A stretch of 64,000 nt of DNA from Marsupella aquatica. Lineage: Eukaryota; Marchantiophyta. Below, piece by piece: positions 63,067 to 64,000 of this stretch. Below the pieces are notes generated by a model. That model did not search any database, was not told the origin of the DNA, and saw nothing but the letters and a program-made list of their open reading frames with translations. The position numbers and the translations under genes are program-made. The stretch spans positions 8,680,001-8,744,000 of the forward strand of contig OZ316894.1 of NCBI GenBank assembly GCA_973895155.1, in the 5' to 3' direction. How positions within the stretch are numbered: position 1 is the stretch's first letter; each line of letters opens with the position of its first letter.

Positions 63067-63807
63067 CACTAAATCTGGATCTTATAATGTGTGGGGGAAG
63101 TTTGCTTTACAAGGACTCAGAGGTTGGATATCACATTGCCAAAAACCAAAGCAAGATGGCTTTATAAGAACTCAGACGTTGTATATCACACTGTCAAAAA
63201 TAAAACAAAAAACCCAAACCAGACAATAAGGCCCCAAAGGCAATATACCCAAAAAAGGAGGGAAAACACAGAAAACAACACAAGAAGGCCAAAGGTCAGT
63301 AGTGTGACCCATCCTACATGGCAAGTAGTGGACCATGAAAATGTTAATGTGGACTGCTTATTTTGTGTCTAGAATTGTAGACCACTTTCACAGGTGATAT
63401 CAGCAGTTCCAAACTTGAAAGGATTTGCATTTATTACGGACCCCCATGAGAGGTCTCTTGCAAATTCCCTGCCACGAGGTTGCGCCACATCACCACAACT
63501 AGCCACAAACACGAATAATCCTACTTTTAACAATAACAAACGTGCACATTCTTGTTTGTGGCAAAAGCAACGTAATTTTTGGGGCGCCATGCCGTAAATA
63601 TTGAACGTAAAAAAACCAAAATAAAAAAGGGAGATATGTCATTTAGTAAAATAAAATTACCATTTTGATGTTTGTCAAAGATATATCAGTGTTTTATATC
63701 AAAATGCTTGTATTTTTAAATTTTTTACAAGCTTGAAAAAACCAACCAATAGAAATGTACATAGTTAAAACCCCTTTGGCTTCACATTGTAAAACTAAAT
63801 AATCAAT

Positions 63808-64000
63808 CTCCTTAGTACTTGATAAAATCTATCAATGTTTGATTCATTGGGAAACTCAAGATCAAGATTTAGAAACTCGTGACCTCTTTAGTATTGTCTT
63901 GATAAAATCTCTCAATGTCAAACTCATTGGAAAGCTAAAGTAAAAATTAAAAACTCATCATCTCCTTAGTACCTGACAAAATCTATCAATGTTAGTTTCA
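63808..64000. repeat. ~77-bp tandem repeat running off the right edge
   Basis: Units start near 63808, 63884 and 63962 with variants of CTCCTTAGTACTTGATAAAA followed by CTATCAATGT. At least 2.5 diverged units are in view and the array probably continues beyond the window. Confidence 0.75.

Overview
This is a gene-poor stretch of a plant nuclear genome. Four host genes can be supported: a sacsin-type giant chaperone (minus strand, running off the left edge), a small unrecognised five-exon gene, a plant-type seipin, and a membrane-anchored GH9 endoglucanase of the KORRIGAN type. The KORRIGAN protein, the seipin with a long cytosolic N-terminus and GT-AG introns place it in the land-plant lineage. 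A seipin with no visible intron and a ~6 kb sacsin exon, together with generally divergent proteins, make me suspect a non-seed plant (moss, liverwort or lycophyte), but that is inference.

Layout. 0-10 kb: sacsin, four exons in view, start codon near 10.0 kb. 10.0-12.7 kb: its 5' flank and AT-rich spacer. 12.74-13.66 kb: an unrecognised minus-strand gene found by matching splice phases. 15.0-16.9 kb: seipin, with a repeated N-terminus whose third, upstream copy is cut off by a stop. 17.5-19.1 kb: tandem repeats. 19.09-26.59 kb: a ~7.5 kb element with 28-bp terminal inverted repeats, palindromic subterminal repeats and decayed, unrecognised ORFs. 26.6-32.1 kb: AT-rich spacer. 32.17-36.03 kb: a dead LINE (endonuclease, reverse transcriptase, C-terminal zinc knuckle). 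40.1-40.97 kb: the 3' end of a Ty1/copia element with one LTR. 41.24-50.89 kb: a ~9.65 kb Mutator-like element (MULE) with ~330-bp inverted repeats. 51.94-55.35 kb: the KORRIGAN gene, six exons. 55.4-64 kb: short tandem repeats and scraps of retroelements.

The most interesting part is the MULE. It carries a minus-strand MULE transposase (DNA-binding Cys/His region, the three DDE residues, SWIM zinc finger) and, pointing at it, a plus-strand transcription unit of about 706 codons in five phase-consistent exons, plus a further upstream ORF. Two convergent genes between long inverted repeats is the layout of maize MuDR, but the second protein is not one I recognise. Both units are dead. Their premature stops can all be explained by C-to-T changes, as expected after cytosine methylation, and a 50-bp tandem duplication shifts the transposase C-terminal frame.

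The 7.5 kb element is the second candidate for something undescribed: its termini, palindromic subterminal repeats and cargo ORFs do not match a superfamily I can name. All domain calls were made by eye; no database search was run.
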